Shown here one piece after another: positions 9,114 through 20,198 of a stretch of DNA of 64,000 nt (within the stretch, counting starts at the first letter, position 1; every line of letters begins with the position of its first letter). The stretch is taken from the NCBI RefSeq assembly GCF_000285515.1, contig NZ_HE610957.1, forward strand, positions 1,243,917-1,307,916. Reading direction: 5' to 3'. The notes under the pieces were generated by a model. It was given only the letters and a program-made list of their open reading frames with translations. It was not told where the DNA came from and did not search any database. This stretch comes from Paenibacillus senegalensis JC66. GTDB lineage: Bacteria; Bacillota; Bacilli; Paenibacillales; NBRC-103111. A program made the translations under genes and the position numbers.

Positions 9114-9350
9114 TTAATATAAGTAGTTTGCTCCAGCAATGTCATCGCTTCCAGGAAGATATACTTCACGCCCAGTTAGAGCTGTACTCATAACTTGTTT
9201 AGTATCATTAACATGGTCTAGACCTAGAGCATGCCCAATTTCATGTGCAAACACACCTTGCTTATCGGTCCACGACATGGAATCCATATAAAACGTATTA
9301 CCACTAACAAGTGCACTTCTACAACAACTCTATTTATCAGTGTCGACCAA
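9114..9350 (-). pseudogene. Matrixin-type zinc metalloprotease remnant (C-terminal end)
   Basis: The minus-strand frame ending at the TAA at 9114-9116 encodes about 71 residues containing HEIGHALGLDH, the HExxHxxGxxH zinc signature of metzincins, then VMST (Met-turn) and a DDIAGANYLY end typical of matrixin (M10) domains. An in-frame TAG at 9330-9332 closes it. Only six codons further upstream there is a TTG (9350) preceded by AAAGGAGG in the same frame. This looks like a gene start joined to the last part of a protease by a large internal loss. No intact signal peptide or pro-domain is present, so an active enzyme is unlikely. The gene is followed by the small secreted protein gene. Confidence 0.7.
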
Positions 9351-9510
9351 TGAAGCACCTCCTTTGTTTTCTTTCGGTTTTCATATATCTTCCCTACCAT
9401 ATTCAACCATAAATTTCATAAAAATATACATAAATAGCACTTTATAACTATAGTGATAGAGCTTTACTACTATTTTCAAATTTTCATGTCATGTCCACAG
9501 TTATTTACAC
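9351..9510. other. AT-rich intergenic stretch
   Basis: This gap between the matrixin remnant and the yajC terminator is clearly more AT-rich than its surroundings. It has no convincing ORF or RNA gene. It would hold the promoter of the decayed locus, but I could not pick a single promoter with confidence. Confidence 0.4.
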
Positions 9511-9552
9511 AAACAAAAAAAACGGATCTCTTGAACTATCAAGAGATCCGTT
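9511..9552 (-). terminator. Terminator of the queA-tgt-yajC transcript
   Basis: A perfect 14-base stem (AACGGATCTCTTGA 9521-9534 with TCAAGAGATCCGTT 9539-9552) and a four-base loop, followed on the minus strand by eight T. It lies 57 bases after yajC. Confidence 0.92.
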
Positions 9553-9608
9553 ACGCATTTTTCAGCCTATGTATCCGGTGGACGCATTAAACAGCGTCAA
9601 CCGCTTAC

Positions 9609-9920
9609 TTATGCATCCTGTGAAGAAACCACGCTGTTTACCGCAGAGCGTTCGAAAGTCATTTTGGAAGCGTCGTTTACCCTCAATACAACAATATCAT
9701 CTGTAATTTCTACAATCGTCCCGTGCAGACCGCCAATCGTGACGACTTTGTCGCCCTTCTTCAAAGCATTCAGCATCGCGTTGCGGGTTTTTTGTCTCTT
9801 CTGCTGAGGACGGATAAGCAAGAAATACAGAACAAGAAACATCAATCCGATAGGCCATAAAGAAATTAATAAATCCAAGCCGCTCGGAGAAGCTCCAGCA
9901 CCTTCTGCCAAATAAGTCAT
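9609..9920 (-). CDS. yajC: Preprotein translocase subunit YajC
   Basis: Small single-span membrane protein associated with SecDF-SecYEG. The 103 residues contain one transmembrane helix (LISLWPIGLMFLVLYFLLI), the conserved RPQQKRQK motif directly after it and a cytoplasmic domain with KKGDKVVTIGGLHGTI. Start ATG 9920 (MTYLAEGAG) was chosen over GTG 9932 because AAGGGG lies at a workable distance only for the ATG. It follows tgt, the standard Bacillales order, and ends at a strong terminator. Confidence 0.95.
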   Translation of the reverse strand: MTYLAEGAGASPSGLDLLISLWPIGLMFLVLYFLLIRPQQKRQKTRNAMLNALKKGDKVVTIGGLHGTIVEITDDIVVLRVNDASKMTFERSAVNSVVSSQDA

Positions 9921-9992
9921 TTTTATTTTCACCCCTTTCTAATGAATATAGGAAAAGAAAAACGACCTGGACAACCGCCTGAAACCTTACTT

Positions 9993-12252
<2,260 letters not shown>

Positions 12253-12258
12253 TCTGTT

Positions 12259-14346
12259 TCAGTCCTTAACAAGAGTTGCACCCTGGAAGTAGTGCTTCAG
12301 TATCTCCTCATAGGAATATCCCTGTTCCGCAAGGCCGCGCGCCCCCCACTGGGACATACCGAGACCATGGCCGAAGCCTTTGCCATGAAATACAAAGGCG
12401 GGCTCCTGTGTAGCCAGTCGGACTTCTCCCGAGCCATCCATAATAAACAAGTGATCCTCACGGATTTGCGATGTGCCGCTGCTGTCAACTGCATGCAGCT
12501 GCAGAGCGGATTCGGGATAGGAGCGGGTGGCTCCATCGGCCCCTATAATAGTATACCTTCCCGTCTCTTCAATTTCAAACAGAGTACTAGGCAGGCTGCC
12601 AAGCAGCGTACGAATAGCATCCGGATAACGTATATCCACTGCCTTCCCGTTTGCTTTGAGGCTGGTGACGCGTCCGGAAGGCCCCCGTTCGGCAACCTCC
12701 AGCGAGTAGACAGGACCGGAAACAGCTTGACCTGAGCTTCTATTCATCATCTGCTGCAGCTCAGAGGCTTTATAGGTCCCTCTGATCCACTCATAGGCTG
12801 TGTTTTCCATCACTTCGCCAAAAACAACGACCCGTTCTCCCAAGTCTAGCTTGGCCACGGCCTCGGCTCTGTTGGCATCCGGGAAGGCTCGCACATTGAC
12901 AGAAGCTTCTTTAGCTTCGTAGTAGGGCAATCCCGCTCTATTTTTTTGCGATACCTCTGTTAAGAGATCGGAACGTACATAACCGGCTTTCCCGGAAGAT
13001 AACCATACCCGGTACCATGCCAGCTTGCCTTTTGCCGCGGCTTCATCCGGGCTGCTGACACTGCTGTACACGGAAGAAGGGTTGCCCCATACCTCCTCCG
13101 GTTCCGCAGTTTGCCCTCCGGCATTCGAGGAGTATAGCGGGCTGATGACCTTGCTTCCATCCGTTAATACTTCGCCACGGGTTGCTTCAACCGCTTGAAT
13201 GACATCATCGTACTCTACCCCGTCATAGGCCTGATCCAGTGTGCTGTCGGTTACATGCGCGATTCCGTAACGGAGGCCGCGCTCCAAGGCATAGCTTCTG
13301 GCTGCCACCGCTTGAGCTTTTAAAGCCTCAATAGGCCAGCCTGTTCCCATCTCAGCACTAACGACCGAATAAAGATACTCCTCAAAAGGCACTTCGTTAA
13401 TGAGCGCCAGCTTACCATTGTATTGGCCCAGCTCCATCATCCCGCGATAGGTGCGGCCAGATTTTTGCTCGACGGTCAGCTTGCTCTCTCCGGCAGCTAA
13501 TACCAGCTTGTCACCGTTCCCGCTAAGCAGCAAGTATGAAACTGGCGACTGTTCCCCGGCGGAATAATCCAGCCTCTCAACAAGGTAGGGCTTTGACGTA
13601 TCAACCGGAGTCAGGTTTAACTGAGGGAAGGCTTGTCCCAACTGACTGATCACTTGATTCAGATTTTCCTGTGAAGCGGACGCTCCTGCCCATACGGAGA
13701 ATACCAAGCTTCCGGACGTATTCTCATGATACACTAAATCAGCTGCGATCCCATTTTGCTGGATAGCCGTTAACTGGGAACGCGCTTCCTCCGCTGTCGA
13801 GTAAGACCCCGCTTGAATGCGAAACGGCCCTTGTATAACCGGACTTCCTCCACTCGCGGATGGCACTGCTTTCACTGCTGCCTGAGCCTGAGTCTGGGCG
13901 GCGGCTAGATCAGCGTATGGCCCAATTACGAGCTGATAAGTGCGCCCCGCTCCCCGCTCAACCGCATGGATTTGTACAGGATGCTTGGCATTCAGCAATT
14001 GATCATGCCAGCCTTTTACCGTACTGTAGCTGGTATTCTCTGAAAGAATAGCGAAATATTCGTCCAGACTTGCCTTCACCTGATTTCCCTGTGAGCTCGT
14101 CCACCAGAGGGAGTCGCCGGAAGCCTTTCGCAATGAGCCGTTTATAGGCTGCTGTGCTGACAGGGTTATGGTCGGAACGGTAGACTTGTAATTTTCTGAT
14201 TCTATGTATAAAGCTACTCTAATCTTGTCCAGCCTGGTAGAGGCGGAAGCGCTCTGCTGACAGAACATCATGAAGCTTGTCCATAGCAAAACAGCTATCA
14301 CTGTATACATCCCGATCGGTCTTTGTTGTTTAGTTGCCCACCGCAT
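12259..14346 (-). CDS. SpoIID/LytB-domain sporulation protein with SPOR and SH3 modules
   Basis: SpoIID proteins are lytic transglycosylases that trim peptidoglycan strands during forespore engulfment. This 695-residue version starts with a membrane anchor or signal (TVIAVLLWTSFMMFCQQS), followed by two SPOR-like repeats (YQLVIGPYADLAAAQ near 140 and FRIQAGSYSTAEEA near 180). The SpoIID domain then begins with NEVPFEEYLYSVVSAEMGTGWP, whose Glu is the expected catalytic residue, and AQAVAARSYAL. A region around residues 440-530 with VWLSSGKAGYV and ASVNVRAFP looks like an inserted SH3 or bacterial-SH3-like module. The C-terminus has GFGHGLGMSQWGARGLAEQG. Classic SpoIID is about 340 residues, so this is the larger Paenibacillus-type form. 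Start ATG 14346 has AAGGAG seven bases upstream. Confidence 0.88.
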   Translation of the reverse strand: MRWATKQQRPIGMYTVIAVLLWTSFMMFCQQSASASTRLDKIRVALYIESENYKSTVPTITLSAQQPINGSLRKASGDSLWWTSSQGNQVKASLDEYFAILSENTSYSTVKGWHDQLLNAKHPVQIHAVERGAGRTYQLVIGPYADLAAAQTQAQAAVKAVPSASGGSPVIQGPFRIQAGSYSTAEEARSQLTAIQQNGIAADLVYHENTSGSLVFSVWAGASASQENLNQVISQLGQAFPQLNLTPVDTSKPYLVERLDYSAGEQSPVSYLLLSGNGDKLVLAAGESKLTVEQKSGRTYRGMMELGQYNGKLALINEVPFEEYLYSVVSAEMGTGWPIEALKAQAVAARSYALERGLRYGIAHVTDSTLDQAYDGVEYDDVIQAVEATRGEVLTDGSKVISPLYSSNAGGQTAEPEEVWGNPSSVYSSVSSPDEAAAKGKLAWYRVWLSSGKAGYVRSDLLTEVSQKNRAGLPYYEAKEASVNVRAFPDANRAEAVAKLDLGERVVVFGEVMENTAYEWIRGTYKASELQQMMNRSSGQAVSGPVYSLEVAERGPSGRVTSLKANGKAVDIRYPDAIRTLLGSLPSTLFEIEETGRYTIIGADGATRSYPESALQLHAVDSSGTSQIREDHLFIMDGSGEVRLATQEPAFVFHGKGFGHGLGMSQWGARGLAEQGYSYEEILKHYFQGATLVKD

Positions 14347-14628
14347 AGAATTCTCCTTTGCATTGTTCTGTGACTTAATCTCAAGCTAGAAGCTTTGCCT
14401 ACCGTTTGCTGTCACTCTGCGACCAGGATGAGCGTTAGCGCAGATCAATGCTGGTAGACTAGCACATAAGCAGCCTGTGCATCGTCCAAGCCACCCCGCC
14501 GCTTAAGTGGAATGGTATTGTAACTATCAATTAGTTAGACTCAGCATGCTGGAAAAAGTTGCTGACCGGTTCTACAGCTGGCCGCTTTTCCTATTGAATA
14601 AAATACCCGCCCCGGTCAGGGCCAGGCA

Positions 14629-15636
14629 TCAGGAGGCAGATTCGGGCGGCTCCATCCCAAGGTGGCGGTAGGCGGAAGCGGTCACCATCCTCCCTCTAGG
14701 TGTTCTTTGCAGAAAACCGATCTGCATTAAATAAGGCTCGTAGACGTCTTCTATTGTTTGGCTCTCTTCTCCAATGGTAGCTGCAATCGTATCCAGCCCG
14801 ACAGGACCGCCCTTGAAGCTGGATATAATCGAATGCAGCATCTTATGGTCGATTTCATCGAGACCTAAAGGGTCTACCTGCAATAGCTGCAGAGCCGCCT
14901 CGGCAATCTCCTTAGTAATGATTCCGTCTCCCTTGACCTGGGCGTAATCTCTTACCCTTTTTAGCAGCCGATTGGCGATTCTGGGCGTTCCCCGTGAGCG
15001 CATGCCGATTTCCAGAGAGGCATCCCCGACGATGCCTACCTCAAGAATCTCAGCTGCACGGGTAACGATATAAGCCAGCTCATCAATCGTGTAAAATTCC
15101 AGCCGACTGACTACGCCAAACCGGTCGCGGAGAGGAGCCGACAGCAAGCCGGCCCGCGTAGTGGCTCCGATTAAAGTGAATGAAGGAAGATCCAGCCTTA
15201 CGGAACGGGCGCTCGGCCCTTTGCCAATAATAATGTCCAGGGCAAAATCCTCCATCGCTGGATACAGCACCTCTTCCACCGTGCGATGGAGACGGTGGAT
15301 TTCATCGATGAACAGCACATCGCCTTCCTGCAGATTGGTTAGGATCGCAGCCAAATCACCTGGACGCTCTATGGCCGGACCCGAGGTGGTCCGGATGTTA
15401 ACGCCAAGTTCGTTGGCAATGATGGTCGATAGCGTCGTCTTGCCAAGTCCCGGGGGCCCATACAGCAGTACATGATCCAGCGCTTCCTTACGCTGCTTGG
15501 CCGCTTCTATATAAATTTTCAGGTTTTCCTTTACCTGAGACTGGCCAATGTACTCGGATAAATAGCGGGGACGCAAGCTGAACTCCACCTTTTCGTCCTC
15601 CATCATTAAATTCGCCGATATTATTCTGTCTTCCAT
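14629..15636 (-). CDS. ruvB: Holliday junction branch migration helicase RuvB
   Basis: AAA+ motor that drives branch migration together with RuvA. It has Walker [10 protein letters not shown] (about residues 60-68), Walker B FIDEIHR, sensor GATTRAG and the arginine-rich APLRDRFG segment, followed by a winged-helix C-terminus ([21 protein letters not shown]). Length 335 is typical. Start ATG 15636 has AAGGAGG seven bases upstream. It is the last gene of ruvC-ruvA-ruvB. The 280 bases beyond it (14347-14628) hold no gene that I could support. Confidence 0.97.
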   Translation of the reverse strand: MEDRIISANLMMEDEKVEFSLRPRYLSEYIGQSQVKENLKIYIEAAKQRKEALDHVLLYGPPGLGKTTLSTIIANELGVNIRTTSGPAIERPGDLAAILTNLQEGDVLFIDEIHRLHRTVEEVLYPAMEDFALDIIIGKGPSARSVRLDLPSFTLIGATTRAGLLSAPLRDRFGVVSRLEFYTIDELAYIVTRAAEILEVGIVGDASLEIGMRSRGTPRIANRLLKRVRDYAQVKGDGIITKEIAEAALQLLQVDPLGLDEIDHKMLHSIISSFKGGPVGLDTIAATIGEESQTIEDVYEPYLMQIGFLQRTPRGRMVTASAYRHLGMEPPESAS

Positions 15637-15666
15637 TGCTTACCTCCTTCTCCGGACCTATGGGCA

Positions 15667-16287
15667 CTACACCTTAAGCAAAGCCTGCAGCGCTTTTTTT
15701 ACAATCGTATCGGGTGAATCCGACGGCGAGCACTGCTTGCTGACCGCAGGCCACACCCGTTCAATCTCACCTTCAGAGTAGCCCAGGACAAGCAATGCCT
15801 GCTTGGCTTCGGACAGGTTCGTCTGCGAATCGCCCTCCTGAACCAGCGTTGGCACAGCCCCGTCTTCCCATTGGGACCGCTCGGACAAATCACCGAGCTT
15901 GTCTTTAAGATCGAGCAGAATACGCTGGGCCGTTTTCTTGCCGATACCCGGCAGCTTTGTCAGAAATCCCAGATCATCGCGCTGAATAGCGCTGATTACC
16001 GCCTCGGGATGTCCTGCCGATAAAATACCGAGAGCTACCCGCGGTCCTATGCCGTTCACGTTAAGCAAATGCCGGAACAATGCCTGCTCCTCTCTGGACT
16101 TAAAGCCATACAGCAAGATGGCATCCTCCCTGACATGATGATGAATGTAAACCGTAACGATCTCTCCGGAGTTTACTGCAAAAGCATAGGGGTTTGCACA
16201 GAATACCCGATACCCTATTCCGCCAACCTCCATCACTATATAATCAGGTTCCACGTGGACGGCCTGCCCTTTTAAAAAATCTATCAT
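15667..16287 (-). CDS. ruvA: Holliday junction DNA helicase subunit RuvA
   Basis: Binds four-way junctions as a tetramer and recruits RuvB. The 206 residues show the OB-fold N-terminus (MIDFLKGQAVHVEPDYIVMEVGGIGYRV), two helix-hairpin-helix motifs (LLNVNGIGPRVALGIL and LTKLPGIGKKTAQRIL) and the small C-terminal domain III that contacts RuvB. The start overlaps the stop of ruvC by four bases (ATGA), implying coupling. Confidence 0.97.
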   Translation of the reverse strand: MIDFLKGQAVHVEPDYIVMEVGGIGYRVFCANPYAFAVNSGEIVTVYIHHHVREDAILLYGFKSREEQALFRHLLNVNGIGPRVALGILSAGHPEAVISAIQRDDLGFLTKLPGIGKKTAQRILLDLKDKLGDLSERSQWEDGAVPTLVQEGDSQTNLSEAKQALLVLGYSEGEIERVWPAVSKQCSPSDSPDTIVKKALQALLKV

Positions 16288-16787
16288 TGATTATGACCCC
16301 CGCCTACTTTATGTGCCAGCACATAGGAATGAGCATGGCAAATAGCAACCGCCAGAGCATCTGCAACGTCATCCGGCTTCGGCACAGCTGACAGGTTCAA
16401 GAACATCTTGACCATCTGCTGAACCTGCTTCTTCTCCGCCTTACCGTAGCCGACAACCGCTTGTTTCACCTGCAGAGGCGTATATTCAGCAATTGAAAGG
16501 CCATGCTGTACAGCTGCCAGCATAATGACTCCTCTGGCCTGCCCGACTGCAAAGGCTGTAGTGACATTCCGATTGAAGAACAGCTTCTCTATCGCCACCG
16601 CTTGCGGCTTATATTTATCAATTAATTCGTTAGTTGCCTCATAGACCTGCTTAAGTCTTACAGCCGGATCGGTATGGGCTTCCGTCTGAATGCTGCCATA
16701 CTGAACCGGCACCAGCTTGCTCCCCTGCTTGTCAATAAAACCGAATCCGACGATCGCTATCCCCGGATCAATACCCATCACCCGCAA
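16284..16787 (-). CDS. ruvC: Crossover junction endodeoxyribonuclease RuvC
   Basis: Resolves Holliday junctions by paired nicking. The four acidic catalytic residues are visible: Asp in MGIDPG near residue 7, Glu in AIEKLFF near 68, and the two in KPDDVADALAVAICH near 140. B. subtilis lacks RuvC and relies on RecU, so its presence beside ruvAB is a useful difference from that species. The chosen start is TTG 16787 (MRVMGIDPG), with GGGAG nine bases upstream. First gene of the ruvCAB unit. Confidence 0.96.
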   Translation of the reverse strand: MRVMGIDPGIAIVGFGFIDKQGSKLVPVQYGSIQTEAHTDPAVRLKQVYEATNELIDKYKPQAVAIEKLFFNRNVTTAFAVGQARGVIMLAAVQHGLSIAEYTPLQVKQAVVGYGKAEKKQVQQMVKMFLNLSAVPKPDDVADALAVAICHAHSYVLAHKVGGGHNQ

Positions 16788-16865
16788 TGCAATTCTCTCC
16801 CATCATTAAGCGAACATATGTATTCCTTAGCATTATAACAGATATTGCCGAGCTTGACGAACAGC

Positions 16866-16908
16866 AAAAAGGAATGAAAAACAGAGGCTTCCGTTTTCCA
16901 TTCCTTTT
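16866..16908 (-). terminator. Terminator after bofC
   Basis: Read on the minus strand, AAAAGGAATG and CATTCCTTTT pair, with an inner AAAAC/GTTTT stem. The repeat ends in five T. It separates bofC from ruvC. Confidence 0.85.
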
Positions 16909-16961
16909 CTCACATTTGTTTTAAGTTAACCTGTAAAGCCGTCAGACTTGCCCGTTATCAG

Positions 16962-17657
16962 CTATTCCATTCTTCCACCCAGTACAGCAAAATCGCTAAA
17001 TGTGGAAAGCACACTGTGATAATCTTCTACATCCATAATCCGTATTCCCTCATACAGCTGATTGAGCGTTTCACTTGGCAAACTGCTTTTTAAATGCTGG
17101 ACGTTGAGCTGAAAAAAGGTTCTAATGATTTGTTCTTCTGCAGGCAGTCCTTCAAACAAGGATAAGTTGCCGTCCTTATCCAAGCCAAAATAAGCATTTT
17201 CTTTACACTGCTGGGAAAGGTCATTCACCGTTTCGGTAAAATACAGCTGCTCCAGCTCATTTACCGTGATGACCGCAAGCGGGTTTTTCTCGCTTAGCTG
17301 CTTGATCTCCTCAGGCGTCAGCATCCCGATGTGCTCAAGCTCCTCACCGCATACGAAATTCCTTTGGTAGTAAACGTCCATCGACTGCGCGTTAGCTTGA
17401 ATCGTTTCGATAATCGTCTGATTCTGATTTCCGTCCCCTTCAGGAGAACGGCCTTGAACCAGTGCCGCTTGCTCAGCAGACAGCCATACTGCCAAATCTT
17501 CCTCTGCGGTAGTTATTCCATTGTGAAGATACATGGCCGTTGCCGCAACACTGGCTGAGGCCACTAGCAAAATTACCGCCAGCGAGATCCAACGTTTCTT
17601 TTGCTGTTTGAGTAGCTTCTTGAGCTGCTTCATCAGACTTGAAAAAGAAATGTTCAC
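16962..17657 (-). CDS. bofC: Intercompartmental signalling protein BofC
   Basis: Forespore-expressed protein that, in B. subtilis, restrains the SpoIVB protease and so controls the pro-sigma-K checkpoint. Its partners SpoIVFA and SpoIVFB are also encoded in this window. The 231 residues have one N-terminal membrane or signal segment (RWISLAVILLVASASVAATAMYL) and a secreted part with the family's RNFVCGEELE and YFGLDKDGNLSLFEG motifs. Start GTG 17657 has AAGGGG six bases upstream. It lies between safA and ruvC; the bofC-ruv order is shared with B. subtilis. It ends in a strong terminator. Confidence 0.88.
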   Translation of the reverse strand: MNISFSSLMKQLKKLLKQQKKRWISLAVILLVASASVAATAMYLHNGITTAEEDLAVWLSAEQAALVQGRSPEGDGNQNQTIIETIQANAQSMDVYYQRNFVCGEELEHIGMLTPEEIKQLSEKNPLAVITVNELEQLYFTETVNDLSQQCKENAYFGLDKDGNLSLFEGLPAEEQIIRTFFQLNVQHLKSSLPSETLNQLYEGIRIMDVEDYHSVLSTFSDFAVLGGRME

Positions 17658-17744
17658 CGTGATCCCCTTCTTCTGAATTTTTTTTAGTTTATCCAGATCA
17701 GAAGGGAATATACGTTAATCTCTCCAATTAGTAGCTAATTCGGA

Positions 17745-19940
17745 TTAGTAGTTAATCCAAGGATTGTTCCGCTCAGAACGGCGGGAAGAGCGGCTCCGGG
17801 AATTGGCGGAGTGCAGGGTGGCCTTCCCCGTTTTTTTACCTGTGTTTTTCGTTTTCTTTTTACTGCTTCTAGTGCCTGCCTTTTTGTTTGTTGCAGGAGC
17901 TTCCTCCGTTTCCTCACCGGAGTCGGCAAAGGAGAATTCCTCCTCCCGCCCTTTGCCGCCTTTTGACTCACTTTGATTCCAGTTCTGGTGAACATTCGGG
18001 AAGACAGTACCAGGGGCAGGATTAGCCCAGCTATTAGCGGCTGCTGCATTCACATTGGCTTGACTAGCTGCAGTATTCGCCTGACTCCATTGACTCCATT
18101 GCCCCCATTCCCCACCAATCGGCGTACTGTAAGGAATAACCGGTTGCGCCCCCCAGTTGGCGCTGTTAGCATACGCTGCCGTTCCACCGAAGCCGGATAC
18201 ATGAGTCATCGGGCTAAGCTGGCTGTTTGCCTGAGTGTTTGCTGCTGTATTAGCAGTACCGGAAAGATGGATCTTTGCTTTTTCACCGGATACGTTAGCT
18301 GCTTCCATTCCCCCCGAGAGATGGGTATTTGCCGCTGCGTTGACGGAATATGGCGCATAAGAAGAATGGGAAGATGTATTCATGCCTGCTGCCATGTTCA
18401 TTGCATTCACAGGGGCTTGCAGGGCGCCCGGCCAGGGCTCCATACCATAAAACATAGCTCCCTGGTTCGCATATGGCACTGCCCCCTGGTTCGCATATGG
18501 CACTGCTCCCTGGTTCGCATATGGCACTGCTCCCTGGTTCGCATATGGCACTGCTCCCTGGTTCGCGTATGGCACTGCTCCCTGGTTCGCGTAGGGCACT
18601 GCTCCTTGGTTCGCGTAGGGCACTGCTCCCTGGTTCGCGTATGGCACTGCTCCCTGGTTCGCATATGGCACTGCTCCCTGGTTCGCATATGGTGCAAAGC
18701 TGCCCGGGCTGATGTTGCCGAGCGCAGAGCTGCTCACATTAGCCTGACTATTGGCACTCTCCCACCCAGCAGCATAGGATTCCGGCATCCATGTATTAGC
18801 CGCTGTGTTGCTCCATCCCCCAGAATAAGGCTGAGTCAAGGAAGGATAGGCATTGGCGCTGGCATCCGTCCACGCTCCCAGTCCAGGGTAACCCCCCTGG
18901 CTATAAGGTACTGCCATTCCCGGACTCTTATGATGAGCGGCCTTGCCCCCACCGCAGCCGCAATCGTCTTTTTTCTTAGCCGGTGCTTGCATATTCATTG
19001 CATACATCGATGTGTTCGCTGTCATTGGAGACACATTGGACGAATATACTTGCTGTTGAGAATATACTTGCGGTTGAGGAGCCCATTGCATATTCGGATA
19101 AGCAGAATAAGCTTGAGTTGCGGGCACATTGTACTGCTCAAAAGGATGCTCGGTATAGCTGGCCGCGCTTGAGCTGGTATGCTGCTCCTTGCCTGCAGCC
19201 AGGGGCTTGACGCTTTGACTCAATTCTTTGGGAGCGGCCTGCATCTCAGGCAATACTGGCAAATTCTCATTCATGGCAACACTCTTCTCCACAGATTGTT
19301 TGGCTTGCTCCTGAATGTTTTCCTTGATGTTCTCAACAATCCCCTCTTCTAAATTTTGTTGAAGGGATTTACCGAAATCTTTCAGCTCGTGCTCAATCTT
19401 TTCCGGCATCTTTTCTTCCTTGATTTCCTTAAGCTCTTCCTTAATTTCTTCCACTACTTCCTCTTGCAGCGGCTGCACATTCTCCTCAACTTCTTGAGCC
19501 GAAATCATTTCTGGCATCGGCGCCGTATCTTTTTTGTGCGGAGGCACATTTTGCTGCTGTACGTTTGCTGCTAAAGAAGAAGTGTGCATCATCTGACCCT
19601 GTTCGTTTACTTTAGGGATGTTGATGACTTGCCCGGTCATTAAAATGCTTGGATTCTTGAGCTGTGGATTCGCGTCAATCATCGTTTGCAGCGGAATCCC
19701 CCATTGTTTGGAAAGCTTCCAAAGAGTGTCTCCCTGTTTAACCACATGCTTATGGGCGATGGCGTCAACAGGAACCGGCGATAAATCACTCGTTGAAGGT
19801 ACTTTCACTTTCATGCCAATATCCAGCTTGTCGGGATCTGCGATTTGCGGGTTCATCTCAATCAGCTTATCCAAAGGTACATTGTATTTCTTGGACAGCT
19901 GATAGAGAGTATCACCTTTCTTGACGATATGGATTCTCAA
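17745..19940 (-). CDS. safA: SafA-like LysM spore coat assembly protein with tandem repeats
   Basis: Spore morphogenetic protein that joins the cortex-coat interface. Two LysM domains open the protein (HIVKKGDTLYQLSKKYNVP near residue 3 and HVVKQGDTLWKLSKQWGIP near 70). A Glu/Lys-rich helical stretch follows (about 150-250), then a Gln/Pro/Tyr/Ala-rich region with a DDCGCGGGKAAHH cysteine motif. Next comes a run of NQGAVPYA octapeptides, an Asn/Ala-rich block and a very basic tail rich in K, R and S. At 731 residues it is about twice the length of B. subtilis SafA. I chose TTG 19940: it has GGAGG eight bases upstream and gives a start almost identical in layout to SafA, while the longer frame to 20024 lacks support. 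The gene lies upstream of bofC. Confidence 0.85.
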   Translation of the reverse strand: MRIHIVKKGDTLYQLSKKYNVPLDKLIEMNPQIADPDKLDIGMKVKVPSTSDLSPVPVDAIAHKHVVKQGDTLWKLSKQWGIPLQTMIDANPQLKNPSILMTGQVINIPKVNEQGQMMHTSSLAANVQQQNVPPHKKDTAPMPEMISAQEVEENVQPLQEEVVEEIKEELKEIKEEKMPEKIEHELKDFGKSLQQNLEEGIVENIKENIQEQAKQSVEKSVAMNENLPVLPEMQAAPKELSQSVKPLAAGKEQHTSSSAASYTEHPFEQYNVPATQAYSAYPNMQWAPQPQVYSQQQVYSSNVSPMTANTSMYAMNMQAPAKKKDDCGCGGGKAAHHKSPGMAVPYSQGGYPGLGAWTDASANAYPSLTQPYSGGWSNTAANTWMPESYAAGWESANSQANVSSSALGNISPGSFAPYANQGAVPYANQGAVPYANQGAVPYANQGAVPYANQGAVPYANQGAVPYANQGAVPYANQGAVPYANQGAVPYANQGAMFYGMEPWPGALQAPVNAMNMAAGMNTSSHSSYAPYSVNAAANTHLSGGMEAANVSGEKAKIHLSGTANTAANTQANSQLSPMTHVSGFGGTAAYANSANWGAQPVIPYSTPIGGEWGQWSQWSQANTAASQANVNAAAANSWANPAPGTVFPNVHQNWNQSESKGGKGREEEFSFADSGEETEEAPATNKKAGTRSSKKKTKNTGKKTGKATLHSANSRSRSSRRSERNNPWINY
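18451..18693 (-). repeat. Ten-copy 24-base tandem repeat inside safA (NQGAVPYA)
   Basis: A unit of 24 bases, recognisable by TGGTTCGC recurring every 24 bases ten times, encodes nine NQGAVPYA octapeptides plus a diverged NQGAMFYG. Base differences between copies (for example CATATGG, CGTATGG, CGTAGGG on the plus strand) leave the peptide unchanged, so protein sequence rather than DNA is being kept. There are no spacers between units, so it is not a CRISPR. Confidence 0.95.
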
Positions 19941-20151
19941 GCCTAAAACCTCCTTGTTTATTACGGAGCAAGCCGTGTTGGCCCAGTGCCGGATGCTTGC
20001 AATAAGAAATCCGGTAGCTCCCACAGTTAGGATTATTTATTCTGGCGAGGCCCCCGGCACTAGCCGTGCCCAGAAATGACAATACATTCTATGCAGTAAA
20101 TAGGCTTTTGACATCCTTTAGGCTAAAAAATCTCCTTTTTTTACAAAAGAA

Positions 20152-20180
20152 AGCCCTGAAGGGCTTATCCCTCCAGGGCT
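20152..20180 (-). terminator. Terminator after ilvE
   Basis: AGCCCTG and CAGGGCT with an inner AGGG/CCCT pairing form a compact hairpin on the minus strand, followed by TTCTTTTGT. It lies 18 bases after the ilvE stop. Confidence 0.8.
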
Positions 20181-20198
20181 GCGGCAGCAACTATTTAT

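Noticed and set aside
14347..14628. Possible terminator or small RNA between ruvB and the SpoIID-like gene
   Set aside because: Only an imperfect GC-rich hairpin near 14610-14630 was seen, with two mismatches in eight pairs; not enough to annotate.
18451..18693. Regular 24-base repeat that could be mistaken for a CRISPR array
   Set aside because: Units are directly adjacent with no spacers, keep a reading frame and encode a conserved octapeptide inside safA.
17973..19172. Long open frame (399 codons) on the plus strand opposite safA
   Set aside because: It mirrors the safA coding sequence and its 24-base repeat (a multiple of three, so both strands stay open); the protein is Arg/Cys/His-rich with no domain.
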